The notes beneath the pieces were generated by a model. The model made no database searches. It had not been told where the DNA came from and worked only from the letters and a program-made list of their open reading frames with translations. This document shows positions 14,317 through 23,848 of a stretch of DNA of 64,000 nucleotides, piece by piece. Source of the stretch: an uncultured Bacteroidales bacterium (GTDB lineage: Bacteria > Bacteroidota > Bacteroidia > Bacteroidales > P3); NCBI GenBank assembly GCA_905234695.1, contig CAJOHZ010000002.1, forward strand, positions 62,001-126,000, given 5' to 3'. Made by a program: the position numbers and the translations under genes. Positions within the stretch are counted from its first letter, which is position 1; the number at the start of each line of letters is the position of its first letter.

Positions 14317-16755
14317 ATGAGAAAGCTAATTCTGCCCATATTGTTTCTAGTGCTGTCGATGCCTGGGTCAATCAAGGCACAATGCTCTACCATGGGTACG
14401 GATTTCTGGCTTTCATACCTGTATTTCCACAATACAAACGGTGACCCAGCCGAAATCAGCGTGTACGCCTCTGGCCCCAGAAATTGTGTAGTAACCATTC
14501 AAAACCATCATACGGGATATACCCGAACGATGAACGTTGTTCCAAATCAGGTGGCGTCTCTTACACTAACCAACAACGAAGCGATGACCGCACAGTCTGG
14601 CACAGCGGAATGGACCGGACTCCACATTACCTCCACAGACTCGATTGCTCTATATGCCGCCCTGCAGGGAAACAATAGTTTGGATGTCACGGTAATACTA
14701 CCTACAATAGCCTTGGGGACAGACTACCGCGTACAGAGTTTCCCCAGTGCCTCCACTGGCGTATTCCGCACTTCGTTCCTTGTTGTAGCTGTTGATACGG
14801 GAACGACTGTCGTAGACATAACGCCTTCGGCACCTACCCTTAACGGATTTTCTGCAAATATAACACAGACCTTCAATCTACAACAGGGACAAGTATGCCA
14901 ATTAAGAGGAGCTCAGTCCCCAGGTGGAGACCTCACAAACAGTACCGTCCAGGTTCGGAACAATAAACGAGTAGCCGTATTTTCCGGGCACTACTGCGCC
15001 GTTATTCCAAATCCAAACGCAACAAGCTCATGTGATTATTTGTTTGACCAAAGCCTCCCCACAAACCTATGGGGAACTGACTTTGTCATACCAAGTACCC
15101 GTTCAAATACTCCAAACCACGTAAGAGTATTATCGCTACACGACAACTGCATTATCAACAAGAATGGTTCTTATGTGGCCACACGAAATACGGGAGAAAT
15201 ATATAGTTTTTCTTTATCAGCATCCGAAGACAGAACATACCTGCATACATCAACACCTGTATCAGTATGCCTATTCATGGCCAGCGAGGGAAACAATGGC
15301 GTTGGGGACCCATCGATGGTATCCATACCACCTGCTGGGCAATTCATCAAAAACATCACATTCTCTTCTCGTTCTTTCCGAAACACGATGACCCACTACG
15401 TCAGGGTGATTACACGTGCATCAGACACCGGAAACGTCTATATTGACGGTGTTTCAATGTCTGGATTGTTTCTCTCGGTACCTGGAACATCGGAATATGT
15501 AGTAGCTTATAAAAACATTACCGAGGGGGCTCATACCATTAATGCCGCTGGGGGGGATGGGTTCAGCGCAATGATATATGGAAGAAGAAACCGAGAAAGT
15601 TATGCTACATTTGTTGGAACAGACATATCCCCCCGAGCCAATGGAAGATTATTATACAACGGGACTATTGTAAACAGGATTGATTGTTACAAAGGGGACA
15701 CGTCCATCGCCATCCAAGCCGAGAGCAGTATTCCGTATGACTCTGTTGTTTGGTTTTTAGACAGCACACGCCTTTCTGCGGGTAATAATTATCATTTCAC
15801 GACTACCGACACTGGGTGCTTTTCTTTGACAGCATCCTTCCATTTCCCTGCCACAATGTCTTGTCTGGATTCCTCCCAGATCTACCGAAGCCTACAGCTG
15901 TGCGTCCATAATTCGTACGAACAAGAAATTTTTGACACAGTACACTATACAAATCTCCCCGTACATTTCGCAGGAAGAACATACTATGACGAAGTAGACC
16001 ACGACACCATACATGAACAAACACTTTACCATTGTGATAGTATCATCATCTACTCACTCCATGTAATACGGGATGACTCTGTTTACAAAACATACCACGA
16101 TACTATCTGCATTGGAGTACCATACACAGGTCATGGATTCTACATCGAGGCTGATAGCATCATCGGCACCACCACCCACATACGCAGGGATAGCTTGTAT
16201 GTACATACACTTTACCTCACCCGAGTCGACCACCCAACCCTATCAATTTCTTATAATTACGTCAACAGAGGGTATCATTCGCTCACTGCCAATACAAGCG
16301 CTCCATATATTCTGTGGACATCCATTCCCCCAGACCCCGAGTTGACTGAGGAAATGTCAAGAAACCAGACCATACAAATAAAACCCAAGAAGGGAACAGT
16401 TTATCACGTACATGCATGCCACGACCCTTGGGGCGGTTGCTGTTCAGACGATAGCATTCTTATACCTCTAGAACATAACTTTGCACTTTGGGTACCTAAT
16501 GTTTTTACCCCGGAAAACGATATCAATAATCTTTTCAAAGTTATCGGCCAAGAAATAACGGACTTTGAGATATACATATACTACAGGTGGGGTACTATTG
16601 CATACCACAGTACCGACATCAACGAGGGCTGGGACGGCACCCATAACGGAGGCAAATGTCCCCAAGGCAGCTATGCCTACATCATCTTCTACAAAGACGA
16701 AACCTCAATTAAGAACCGGCAAGTGAAGATCGGCACGGTAACCCTACTCCGATAA
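14317..16755 (+). CDS. Large surface protein with IgGFc-binding-like region and type IX sorting domain
   Basis: An 812-residue exported protein with signal peptide MRKLILPILFLVLSMPGSIKA. The following 400 residues (CSTMGTDFWLSYLYFHN..., VTVILPTIALGTDYRV, NKRVAVFSGHYC) resemble the IgGFc-binding-like N-terminal region found in Bacteroidota adhesins. The last 90 residues (WVPNVFTPENDINNLFKVIG ... WDGTHNGGKCPQGSYAYIIF) form the gliding-motility-associated C-terminal domain used for export by the type IX secretion system. It is probably displayed on the cell surface and may bind host or neighbour glycoproteins; that role is inferred. It lies between a membrane-protein gene (6 bp) and an IspD-like gene (11 bp). 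Confidence 0.85.
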   Translation: MRKLILPILFLVLSMPGSIKAQCSTMGTDFWLSYLYFHNTNGDPAEISVYASGPRNCVVTIQNHHTGYTRTMNVVPNQVASLTLTNNEAMTAQSGTAEWTGLHITSTDSIALYAALQGNNSLDVTVILPTIALGTDYRVQSFPSASTGVFRTSFLVVAVDTGTTVVDITPSAPTLNGFSANITQTFNLQQGQVCQLRGAQSPGGDLTNSTVQVRNNKRVAVFSGHYCAVIPNPNATSSCDYLFDQSLPTNLWGTDFVIPSTRSNTPNHVRVLSLHDNCIINKNGSYVATRNTGEIYSFSLSASEDRTYLHTSTPVSVCLFMASEGNNGVGDPSMVSIPPAGQFIKNITFSSRSFRNTMTHYVRVITRASDTGNVYIDGVSMSGLFLSVPGTSEYVVAYKNITEGAHTINAAGGDGFSAMIYGRRNRESYATFVGTDISPRANGRLLYNGTIVNRIDCYKGDTSIAIQAESSIPYDSVVWFLDSTRLSAGNNYHFTTTDTGCFSLTASFHFPATMSCLDSSQIYRSLQLCVHNSYEQEIFDTVHYTNLPVHFAGRTYYDEVDHDTIHEQTLYHCDSIIIYSLHVIRDDSVYKTYHDTICIGVPYTGHGFYIEADSIIGTTTHIRRDSLYVHTLYLTRVDHPTLSISYNYVNRGYHSLTANTSAPYILWTSIPPDPELTEEMSRNQTIQIKPKKGTVYHVHACHDPWGGCCSDDSILIPLEHNFALWVPNVFTPENDINNLFKVIGQEITDFEIYIYYRWGTIAYHSTDINEGWDGTHNGGKCPQGSYAYIIFYKDETSIKNRQVKIGTVTLLR

Positions 16756-16766
16756 AACCAACATCA

Positions 16767-17444
16767 ATGAATATTGCAATTATTTTGGCCGGTGGAACAG
16801 GTAAACGGATGGGAAATGACATCCCGAAACAATTTCTTGAGCTAGACGGCAAAACTGTAATAGAACACAGCATAGATGCCTTCGAGCAAGTTGATGGCAT
16901 TGATGAAATAGCGGTAGTTGTGCATCCGTCATGGATGGAGCACATGGAACATATCGCAACCAACCGTGAATGGAAAAAACTGTCGCACCTCTTGGAGGGG
17001 GGTGAAGAACGGTACTTTTCAAGTTTAAACGCCATTGCCGCTTATCTGGACTACCCTGACGACACTAACCTAATTCTGCACGATGCAGCACGACCTTGGG
17101 TATCGCCAGACATCATCAAAAATGTACTGGAAGCACTGGGTAAACATGAAGCCGTAGGAGTTGGTGTGCCAAGCACCGATACCGTATGGGAAGTACGTCG
17201 CGAACTGTCTGGAGAACGTTTCGTGGCGCGGATTCCCGAACGAAAACTAATGTGGAGAGCACAAACCCCACAGGCATTCCGCCTACCTGTCATCCGCGAT
17301 GCCTACCAGCGTGCCTTACAAGACCCAAACTTCACCGCCACCGACGACTGTGGCGTAGTGCGTCAGTATATGCCCGAGATAAAGACATACATTGTTGAAG
17401 GCGAAGAGCAAAACAAGAAAATCACTTTCAAGGAAGATTTGTAA
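16767..17444 (+). CDS. ispD: IspD/TarI-family cytidylyltransferase
   Basis: A 225-residue CTP-dependent transferase. AIILAGGTGKRMGNDIPKQF is the nucleotide-binding signature, and LHDAARPWV, RAQTPQAF and ATDDCG are further family motifs. The best-known member, IspD, makes CDP-methylerythritol for isoprenoids. TarI-like relatives activate ribitol phosphate for wall polymers. Its neighbour is a phosphonate/LicD operon starting 238 bp downstream, so a role in activating a glycan substituent is also possible. I favour IspD on length and motifs, but with reservation. The 237-bp gap after it holds only the next operon's promoter. Confidence 0.78.
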   Translation: MNIAIILAGGTGKRMGNDIPKQFLELDGKTVIEHSIDAFEQVDGIDEIAVVVHPSWMEHMEHIATNREWKKLSHLLEGGEERYFSSLNAIAAYLDYPDDTNLILHDAARPWVSPDIIKNVLEALGKHEAVGVGVPSTDTVWEVRRELSGERFVARIPERKLMWRAQTPQAFRLPVIRDAYQRALQDPNFTATDDCGVVRQYMPEIKTYIVEGEEQNKKITFKEDL

Positions 17445-17609
17445 GGAAGGAAAACTCCTGCAACTTACTTATCCCTATTGACAATCGTGTTGTCATACCA
17501 AGCCCTGTCAGACGGACTGTGTCTGGTAGGACGTCACAGTGTATGTACCATACATTAGTGTCCACTTAAATAAAAAACACATTATACACGTTAAATGAGG
17601 GAAAAAATG

Positions 17610-17617
17610 TATCTTTG
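17610..17617 (+). promoter_or_regulatory. Promoter of the phosphonate operon
   Basis: TATCTTTG lies 65 bases before the ATG at 17682. The -33 region is poorly conserved. It indicates that the four-gene phosphonate operon is transcribed separately from the upstream IspD-like gene. Confidence 0.68.
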
Positions 17618-17681
17618 CAAGATAATATGAATTACCCAAACTACAACAATACGCTAATAATTAAATAATTATAAATAACTT

Positions 17682-18992
17682 ATGGATAAAAAGAGTGTTT
17701 ATGTAGGCATGAGTGCCGACATGATTCATCCTGGACACCTAAATATCATCCACGAAGCATGTAAACTTGGCAGTGTAACTGTCGGCGTGCTTACCGATGC
17801 AGCCATAGCAAGTTATAAACGACTCCCCTATCTCACATACGAACAACGTGCGGAGATTGTTAGCAACATCAAGGGGGTTGACCGTGTAGTCCCACAAACC
17901 ACTTTGGACTATGTGCCCAACCTCCGCGAACTGAAACCCGACTATGTTGTCCATGGCGATGATTGGAAAGAAGGCGTTCAGCAAAAAACACGCCAACGGA
18001 TCATCGACTGCATGGCTGAATGGGGCGGAAAAGTCATCGACATTCCCTATACGCAAGGAATCAGCAGCACTGCGATGAACCAACGCCTGAAAGAGATTGG
18101 CACCACACCTGAGATACGAATGAAAAGACTGCGTCGCCTAATTGGCGCAAAGAAGATTGTGCGTATTCTTGAAAGCCATAGTGGTTTGACGGGATTGATT
18201 ATCGAAAATACCAGCGTGGAGGTAAACGGTGTAAAGCAGGAATTTGACGGCATGTGGGCTAGCAGTTTGACGGATAGCACAAGCAAGGGAAAGCCCGACA
18301 TTGAGGCGGTAGACATCACCACTCGCCTACACGACTTGAACGACGCGCTGGAAGTTACAACCAAGCCTGTTATTTTCGATGGTGATACAGGGGGAAAAGT
18401 CGAGCACTTTGTCTTTACTGTTCGCACACTGGAACGTCTGGGTATTTCTGCTGTAATCATTGAAGACAAAGTAGGCTTGAAACAAAATTCGCTGTTTGGC
18501 ACCGATGCCGTCCAGACGCAAGACTCCATTGAAGGGTTCTGCACGAAAATTAAAGCGGGTAAGAACGCCCAGATAACAGAAGACTTTATGGTAATTGCCC
18601 GTATCGAGAGCCTTATCGCAGGAAAGCCTGTGGAGGATGCCCTTGAACGTGCATTTGCATATGTGGAAGCAGGAGCCGATGGCATTATGATACACTCAAA
18701 AAACAAAGACGGCATGGATATCAAAGAATTCTGTCAACGATTCCGCCAGAAAGATATAGAGACCCCCATTGTGGCTGTACCTACAACATACAACCAATTC
18801 ACGGAAGACGAGTTGTCCTCTTGGGGAATCAACGTGGTTATCTATGCCAACCACATGCTACGTAGTGCCTATCCGGCAATGGTAAATTGTGCCAAAAGTA
18901 TCCTCACACACCAACGCAGCCTGGAAGCATCTAACGACTATTGTATGCCCATCAAAGAAATACTTACGTTAATTCCTGGAACAAAGAAATGA
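17682..18992 (+). CDS. Fusion: HxGH cytidylyltransferase plus phosphoenolpyruvate mutase
   Basis: A 436-residue two-domain protein. Residues about 1-135 form a nucleotidyltransferase of the CTP:phosphocholine/glycerol-phosphate type, with HPGH in [17 protein letters not shown] and the [10 protein letters not shown] end motif. Residues about 155-430 are PEP mutase, which rearranges phosphoenolpyruvate to phosphonopyruvate and so forms the C-P bond. It has [12 protein letters not shown] and the diagnostic [10 protein letters not shown]. One polypeptide thus carries the first step and, probably, the CTP activation of the finished phosphonate. The stop overlaps the start of the decarboxylase (ATGA). 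Similar fusions are known in Bacteroides capsule loci. Confidence 0.93.
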   Translation: MDKKSVYVGMSADMIHPGHLNIIHEACKLGSVTVGVLTDAAIASYKRLPYLTYEQRAEIVSNIKGVDRVVPQTTLDYVPNLRELKPDYVVHGDDWKEGVQQKTRQRIIDCMAEWGGKVIDIPYTQGISSTAMNQRLKEIGTTPEIRMKRLRRLIGAKKIVRILESHSGLTGLIIENTSVEVNGVKQEFDGMWASSLTDSTSKGKPDIEAVDITTRLHDLNDALEVTTKPVIFDGDTGGKVEHFVFTVRTLERLGISAVIIEDKVGLKQNSLFGTDAVQTQDSIEGFCTKIKAGKNAQITEDFMVIARIESLIAGKPVEDALERAFAYVEAGADGIMIHSKNKDGMDIKEFCQRFRQKDIETPIVAVPTTYNQFTEDELSSWGINVVIYANHMLRSAYPAMVNCAKSILTHQRSLEASNDYCMPIKEILTLIPGTKK

Positions 18993-20113
18993 TTACCCCG
19001 AGTTTTTTTATCAATAAACTAAAGCAAGAAGGTATTGATTTCTTCACAGGTGTACCGGATTCTCTGCTAAAAAACGTTTGTGCTTATATTACTGACCACT
19101 GTGATGATGACCATAATATCATAGCTGCCAACGAAGGCGGAGCCGTAGCATTAGCCGCAGGCTATTATTTGGCCACAGGAAAGGTCGGTTGCGTATATAT
19201 GCAGAATAGCGGAGAGGGGAATGCTGTGAATCCGCTGGCATCACTTACCGACCCAGAGGTTTACCACATCCCCATACTATTGTTGATAGGTTGGCGTGGG
19301 CGTCCCGGTGTGCATGACGAACCTCAACATGTAAAACAAGGGAAAATTACTACTGGGCTGCTCAACGTAATGGGAATCAACTATGAAGTGTTGAGCAAGG
19401 AGGAAGATAAAGCCGCTCTACAGATAGAAAAAGCCATGAGCAGCATCCACAAAAGTGGCAATGCCTATGCCTTGGTGGTAGAAAAAGACACCTTTGATAG
19501 TTATGCGCTGCAAAATGTAGTAAAGAACGACTACAACATGAGTCGCGAAGAGGCTATACAGATTGTTGCCGCCAGCATTCCCGCTAATGCTATCATTGTT
19601 AGTACCACAGGTATGATTAGCCGTGAGTTATTTGAATACCGCACAGCGATGGGCCAAAACCATGAGCGTGATTTCTTGACTGTTGGTAGTATGGGACACG
19701 CTTCTATGATTGCCCTTGGCATAGCACTCCAGCACCCCGAGCGCAAGGTGTATTGCTTTGACGGTGACGGTGCCAGCATTATGCACATGGGCAACATGGC
19801 CATTGTCGGCAGCAAGCGTCCAGAGAACTATGTCCACGTGGTATTCAACAATGGAGCCCACGATAGCGTAGGTGGTCAACCTACAGTGGGACATGTGATT
19901 GATATGGTTAATATAGCCCATGCCATGCATTATGAAGATGTAGTGAGCGTATCGACCCCCAAACAGCTGAAAGATGTTTTGGGTAATATGAATAGTAAAG
20001 GACTGCAACTGATTGAGATAAGAGTAAAGAAAGGCAATCGAAAAGACTTGGGCCGCCCAACAACTACACCCATACAGAACAAAGAGGCATTGATGGCATT
20101 TCTCAAACAATAA
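18989..20113 (+). CDS. Phosphonopyruvate decarboxylase
   Basis: A 374-residue thiamine-diphosphate enzyme that converts phosphonopyruvate to phosphonoacetaldehyde and CO2, pulling the unfavourable mutase reaction forward. The start ([20 protein letters not shown], then GVPDSLLKN) and the cofactor motif from [13 protein letters not shown] to [10 protein letters not shown] are clear. Specific residues include [13 protein letters not shown] and [14 protein letters not shown] chose the ATG at 18989 because it overlaps the upstream stop by four bases; the earlier in-frame start would lie inside the mutase domain. Operon position makes the substrate assignment strong. Confidence 0.93.
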   Translation: MITPSFFINKLKQEGIDFFTGVPDSLLKNVCAYITDHCDDDHNIIAANEGGAVALAAGYYLATGKVGCVYMQNSGEGNAVNPLASLTDPEVYHIPILLLIGWRGRPGVHDEPQHVKQGKITTGLLNVMGINYEVLSKEEDKAALQIEKAMSSIHKSGNAYALVVEKDTFDSYALQNVVKNDYNMSREEAIQIVAASIPANAIIVSTTGMISRELFEYRTAMGQNHERDFLTVGSMGHASMIALGIALQHPERKVYCFDGDGASIMHMGNMAIVGSKRPENYVHVVFNNGAHDSVGGQPTVGHVIDMVNIAHAMHYEDVVSVSTPKQLKDVLGNMNSKGLQLIEIRVKKGNRKDLGRPTTTPIQNKEALMAFLKQ

Positions 20114-20118
20114 CAATC

Positions 20119-21204
20119 ATGCAGCAGATACTCAACGGATATGAGAATATATTGAAAGCATTGAAAGAGGTAGGCAGTGAGCATTACATGCTGGTATGCG
20201 ATGCCTCATTCCCCTTTCTGCCGATAAAAGATTGTTTCAACCCTGCGGTCACCTTTGACCAATTCACCCCCAACCCATTGTACGAACAGGTTTGCAAAGG
20301 TGTGGAATTGTTCAACGAAAATAAGTGCGATGCCATTGTGGCCGTTGGTGGTGGTTCCACCATCGATGTGGCCAAATGTATCAAGCTCTACTGCAAAATG
20401 GACGCTTCGCGCAACTATCTGGAACAAGAATGTGCAGATAGTAATGTGCCCCTGATTGCCATTCCTACCACCGCCGGTACAGGAAGCGAAAGTACCCGTT
20501 TCGCGGTTATCTATTTCGATGGCAAGAAACAGTCTATCAATCATGAGAGCATTATCCCAAACTACGCCATCTTGGAGCCTAAACTGCTAAAAAGCCTGCC
20601 TCTCTACCAAAAGAAATGCACAATGCTGGATGCGCTATGCCAAGGGATAGAGTCTTTGTGGAGCATCAACTCCACTGACGAAAGCATGATATTCAGCAAG
20701 ATTGCCATTCAGATGATAATGGATCACTGGCATGGCTATATCGAACACAACAACGAAGAGGATGCGCAGTATATCATGATGGCCGCCAACTATGCCGGCC
20801 GCGCCATCAATATTACACAAACCACAGCTCCCCACGCGATGAGTTACAAACTCACGTCAATGTATAACCTTCCTCACGGACACGCCGTTGCACTATGTCT
20901 ACCCGAGGTGTGGATGTACATGATGGAACACCCTGATATGTGTGTCGATCCCCGCGGGAAAGACCATCTGGAGTTCATCTTTGAATGGCTGGGGCAAATC
21001 ATGGAATGTGACAGCGCCTACAAAGGATTGATGATGTTCCGCTCCATCATGTTTGCCCTTGATATGCCGCATCCAAAAAGTGGCGATCGCCAATCCGAAC
21101 TGGATGTATTAACTCATTCTGTCAACCCCATTCGCTTAAAGAACAACCCTGTGAAATTGGACGAAGAGGTCATTCGAAACATTTACGAAAAAATATTGCA
21201 ATGA
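20119..21204 (+). CDS. Iron-containing alcohol dehydrogenase, probable phosphonoacetaldehyde reductase
   Basis: A 361-residue group III alcohol dehydrogenase. It has the nucleotide-binding GGGSTIDVAKC, IPTTAGTGSESTR and metal-binding His residues in NLPHGHAVAL. Relatives in phosphonate clusters reduce phosphonoacetaldehyde to 2-hydroxyethylphosphonate with NAD(P)H. No aminotransferase is present beside it, so this operon should make hydroxyethylphosphonate and not 2-aminoethylphosphonate. The gene starts 5 bp after the decarboxylase and overlaps the LicD gene by four bases. Reaction assignment is by context; the family is certain. Confidence 0.88.
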   Translation: MQQILNGYENILKALKEVGSEHYMLVCDASFPFLPIKDCFNPAVTFDQFTPNPLYEQVCKGVELFNENKCDAIVAVGGGSTIDVAKCIKLYCKMDASRNYLEQECADSNVPLIAIPTTAGTGSESTRFAVIYFDGKKQSINHESIIPNYAILEPKLLKSLPLYQKKCTMLDALCQGIESLWSINSTDESMIFSKIAIQMIMDHWHGYIEHNNEEDAQYIMMAANYAGRAINITQTTAPHAMSYKLTSMYNLPHGHAVALCLPEVWMYMMEHPDMCVDPRGKDHLEFIFEWLGQIMECDSAYKGLMMFRSIMFALDMPHPKSGDRQSELDVLTHSVNPIRLKNNPVKLDEEVIRNIYEKILQ

Positions 21205-21896
21205 GAGAACTTATTGTCAAGGTGGCTACCTTCCTTGGTCTGTACAAATGGCTGATGAAGATTGACAACAAAATGGAAACCAAGCGCCAAAACAAGGCGT
21301 TTATGAAATTCGGCCTCGAAGCTCTGCGCGAAGCAGTGACTGCCACCGACGAGTGTGACGGAAAACTATTCTTGGCTTTTGGTTCTTTGCTGGGTGCATA
21401 CCGTGAGAAAGGATTCATTCCTTTTGACTATGACCTTGATATGGGATTGCTTGCGGAAGAACGAACCGACCAACTTGTAGACACAATGCGTAGTCATGGA
21501 TTCACCCTCCTCCGGCAGTATTACATCAAAGCTACCGGACGTATATGTCTTGATAAATACGACTACAAAGGTGTTCATGTAGACATTCATTATTTCTATC
21601 ATGACAACGAAGGAAACTTATTTTGCGACCTTTGTTTACCCCATGAAAGCAAACCTTGGCGCGAAGCCAACGCCTCGGATGGATTCCCAACTATCATACG
21701 CACAGTTCCCGATAGCACATTCTCTAAGCATGATTTTCTCGGTGTGGAAGTATATGAACCCGACCGTACCGAGGAATGGCTTCGTACACTTTATGGAGAC
21801 CATTTCATGACACCAGACCCCAAGTGGACCATGAGTGACCACAAAAAACGCGCTCAAACCAACGGAGAGCGTATGTATCGGCGGCAGATGAATTAG
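21201..21896 (+). CDS. LicD-family transferase
   Basis: A 231-residue member of the LicD/nucleotidyltransferase-fold family that moves phosphocholine or related groups from a CDP/CMP carrier to glycans. The core LFLAFGSLLGAYREKGFIPF is followed by DYDLDMGL, the metal-binding Asp pair. The last gene of the phosphonate operon, it overlaps the reductase by four bases and is followed by a terminator. The likely job is to transfer the CTP-activated phosphonate to a surface polysaccharide or lipid. Acceptor and exact donor are unknown. Confidence 0.85.
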   Translation: MRELIVKVATFLGLYKWLMKIDNKMETKRQNKAFMKFGLEALREAVTATDECDGKLFLAFGSLLGAYREKGFIPFDYDLDMGLLAEERTDQLVDTMRSHGFTLLRQYYIKATGRICLDKYDYKGVHVDIHYFYHDNEGNLFCDLCLPHESKPWREANASDGFPTIIRTVPDSTFSKHDFLGVEVYEPDRTEEWLRTLYGDHFMTPDPKWTMSDHKKRAQTNGERMYRRQMN

Positions 21897-21970
21897 CCGT
21901 TAACCTTCCTCCACTATTTTCTTGATACTGTCCAAAAATAAGACTTAGACCGTATTATTTGACAATATGA

Positions 21971-22009
21971 GAGGCTTGCATTATCACAATACAAGCCTCA
22001 TATTTTTTT
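21971..22009 (+). terminator. Terminator of the phosphonate operon
   Basis: Stem GAGGCTTG (21971-21978) and CAAGCCTC (21992-21999), extended by AT pairs, is followed by seven T. It lies 75 bp after the licD-like stop. It may also help separate the operon from the convergent toxin gene at 22028. Confidence 0.85.
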
Positions 22010-22027
22010 GACAATACTAATAACCAG

Positions 22028-22435
22028 CTATTTAAGCAGTAGAACAAATTCTTGCAGTTTCAATACAGATATTTTAGGAAAGGCCATTGATGACAGGATG
22101 TCAAAATGATGGTCATGAGAGACAATGAAACTGGCATTGGCAGCGAAAGCGCAATCCACAAACTTGTTGTCATCGGGGTCTTGCGTAATAAGCCTAAGTT
22201 TGAATTGTGGATCTACAAACTCTACGTAATCGCTGTCCACCAAAGCATCGACAACATGTTTAGCCACGGTCGGGTTTGCCTTGACCGCAATTATCTCCTC
22301 ATATTCAGCCAAAATCTCATTTGAGACACATAAAGTATATTTTCCTTCATGCAATCCACGCCATACGATGAAGTACTCACTGCGGGAGGAAATGCTTGCC
22401 AACAGGCAATTTGCGTCAAGAACCACACGTATCAT
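22028..22435 (-). CDS. PIN-domain toxin of a toxin-antitoxin pair
   Basis: A 135-residue PIN-fold ribonuclease. Acidic residues typical of the metal site are present: Asp in VVLDANCLLAS, Glu in NEILAEYEEII, DPDDNKFVDC, and SHDHHFD near the C-terminus. It belongs to the PIN subfamily often annotated as putative toxin. Its start overlaps the stop of the upstream antitoxin gene (ATGA at 22432-22435), so production is coupled to the antitoxin. The expected action is cleavage of tRNA or another RNA when the antitoxin is lost; the target is unknown. Confidence 0.85.
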   Translation of the reverse strand: MIRVVLDANCLLASISSRSEYFIVWRGLHEGKYTLCVSNEILAEYEEIIAVKANPTVAKHVVDALVDSDYVEFVDPQFKLRLITQDPDDNKFVDCAFAANASFIVSHDHHFDILSSMAFPKISVLKLQEFVLLLK

Positions 22436-22662
22436 ACGCGGTAGGGCGTGCGCAGATGTTCGTTAAGGACAGCATTGTTTTGAGCTTCGCTCCATTCACC
22501 ATTATCCCATAATTTGTCCATCTCGTCGGTGGCCTTTTGAGCATAGTAGTTGGAAATCACATTCCGCAGCTCTTCCACCTGCTCCAAAGTCTTCATCCTC
22601 CCAAGGAGCCGAAGAATACCCAACTGTGCCCGATTCAATTCCATGCTCTGTTCCATATTCAT
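22432..22662 (-). CDS. Antitoxin partner of the PIN toxin
   Basis: A 76-residue, Glu/Asn-rich helical protein starting MNMEQSMELNRAQLGILRLL. I chose the ATG at 22662; the open frame extends further but has no good start. The C-terminal half (KLWDNGEWSEAQNNAVLNEH) would wrap the toxin. The gene precedes and overlaps the PIN gene in the usual antitoxin-toxin order. The assignment rests on position, size and overlap more than on a recognised DNA-binding motif. Confidence 0.72.
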   Translation of the reverse strand: MNMEQSMELNRAQLGILRLLGRMKTLEQVEELRNVISNYYAQKATDEMDKLWDNGEWSEAQNNAVLNEHLRTPYRV

Positions 22663-22756
22663 TAATTCATTACAATTTGTTTTAATAACGCATAAAATTT
22701 GTTCATATTGTAAACCGAATACCAATTCAATTTTTCAATCATTATAGTAGGCTGAA

Positions 22757-23848
22757 TTACACACAAATGACAGAGCGGAATTTCTCGACCATGCGGTCGG
22801 CGGAATGTTTTTCGACAAATACCTCACGGCTGTAGGCGTTGAAGCGAGGCCGCGGATTGGTACAGAAGTCGTTGAGGCTGGCAATGAATTCCGCAGGGGT
22901 ATAACAACAGCCCCCCGCTTTGGCATAATCCAGTTCGTAGCCGCTCCAGGCCTCTGGCGTGCCGATGATGTTTTTGCCATACATCAGGCTCTCGCAGGTC
23001 TTCACTTTCATGCCGCTCCCCTTGAAAATGGGCAGCACCATGATGTCGGCTGCCTCAAACAGGGGCTCCAGGTCCGGCACATTGGAGCGTATATCGATAT
23101 CAGGTCGCATCCAGTCGGCCTCTTTCAACTTCTCCATTCCCTTCCCTACTATCTGCATACGGATATCGACATGTGGAAGTACCTCCTTGACAAACCACTC
23201 GATGCCCTCTACATTGGCTGGGAAATAGGCCCCGAGAAACATGCACAAGGGTTTCTCTGAAGTGAATTCTGTAGTATAGCTGTCGCGCTTGTAACGGTCG
23301 ACGAAGGCGACCGGGATAAGCTGGTCGGCATGGCGCCCGTAACGACGGAAGAGTTCGTCGTCATCGCGAGTGCTCAGCGCAATGGTGCTGTCGGCATATC
23401 GGCAACTCCAGCGGTCGTTGCGGTCGGCACAGGGCACCACCAGCCACCGCATTGGGTTCGAACACCCGTACTTTGCTTTGAAGTAGACGGCCTCGACATT
23501 GTGGAAGAAACAGACAACACGCCCCTTGTAACCTGTCTCTTTGAGACGCTTGGCGATAATGCCAAAGACAGAACGGTCGACAAATACCACATCGTACCCT
23601 TGTGCCATAGACACGATTTCGCGCACCCGTTTCGGCGTAAGTCCAAAGTAATAACCGAAAGGCATGTAAAGCACGCCTTCTACATACTCGAGCAAGGAAC
23701 GACGATGGGCCTCGTCGTGGATGAAATAGGTGTCCACATTCTCCTCGCCGGCAATCTGACGCAGGACGATGAGGTTATTCTCACTGCCCTGCTCTCCCCC
23801 TTCGGGGATCCCACGGGTTTTCTTGTAACGTACTATCAGAATCCTCAT
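22757..23848 (-). CDS. Glycosyltransferase, GT4-like
   Basis: A 363-residue cytoplasmic glycosyltransferase with two Rossmann halves. The N-terminal half starts MRILIVRYKKTRGIPEGGEQ. The C-terminal half holds the nucleotide-sugar site, LFEAADIMVLPIFKGSGMKV followed by KTCESLMYGKNIIGT. Such enzymes transfer a sugar with retention of configuration during polysaccharide or glycoprotein assembly. It is the last gene of a row pgpH-like, yfhO-like, glycosyltransferase, and overlaps the membrane-protein stop by four bases. Donor and acceptor cannot be inferred. Confidence 0.86.
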   Translation of the reverse strand: MRILIVRYKKTRGIPEGGEQGSENNLIVLRQIAGEENVDTYFIHDEAHRRSLLEYVEGVLYMPFGYYFGLTPKRVREIVSMAQGYDVVFVDRSVFGIIAKRLKETGYKGRVVCFFHNVEAVYFKAKYGCSNPMRWLVVPCADRNDRWSCRYADSTIALSTRDDDELFRRYGRHADQLIPVAFVDRYKRDSYTTEFTSEKPLCMFLGAYFPANVEGIEWFVKEVLPHVDIRMQIVGKGMEKLKEADWMRPDIDIRSNVPDLEPLFEAADIMVLPIFKGSGMKVKTCESLMYGKNIIGTPEAWSGYELDYAKAGGCCYTPAEFIASLNDFCTNPRPRFNAYSREVFVEKHSADRMVEKFRSVICV

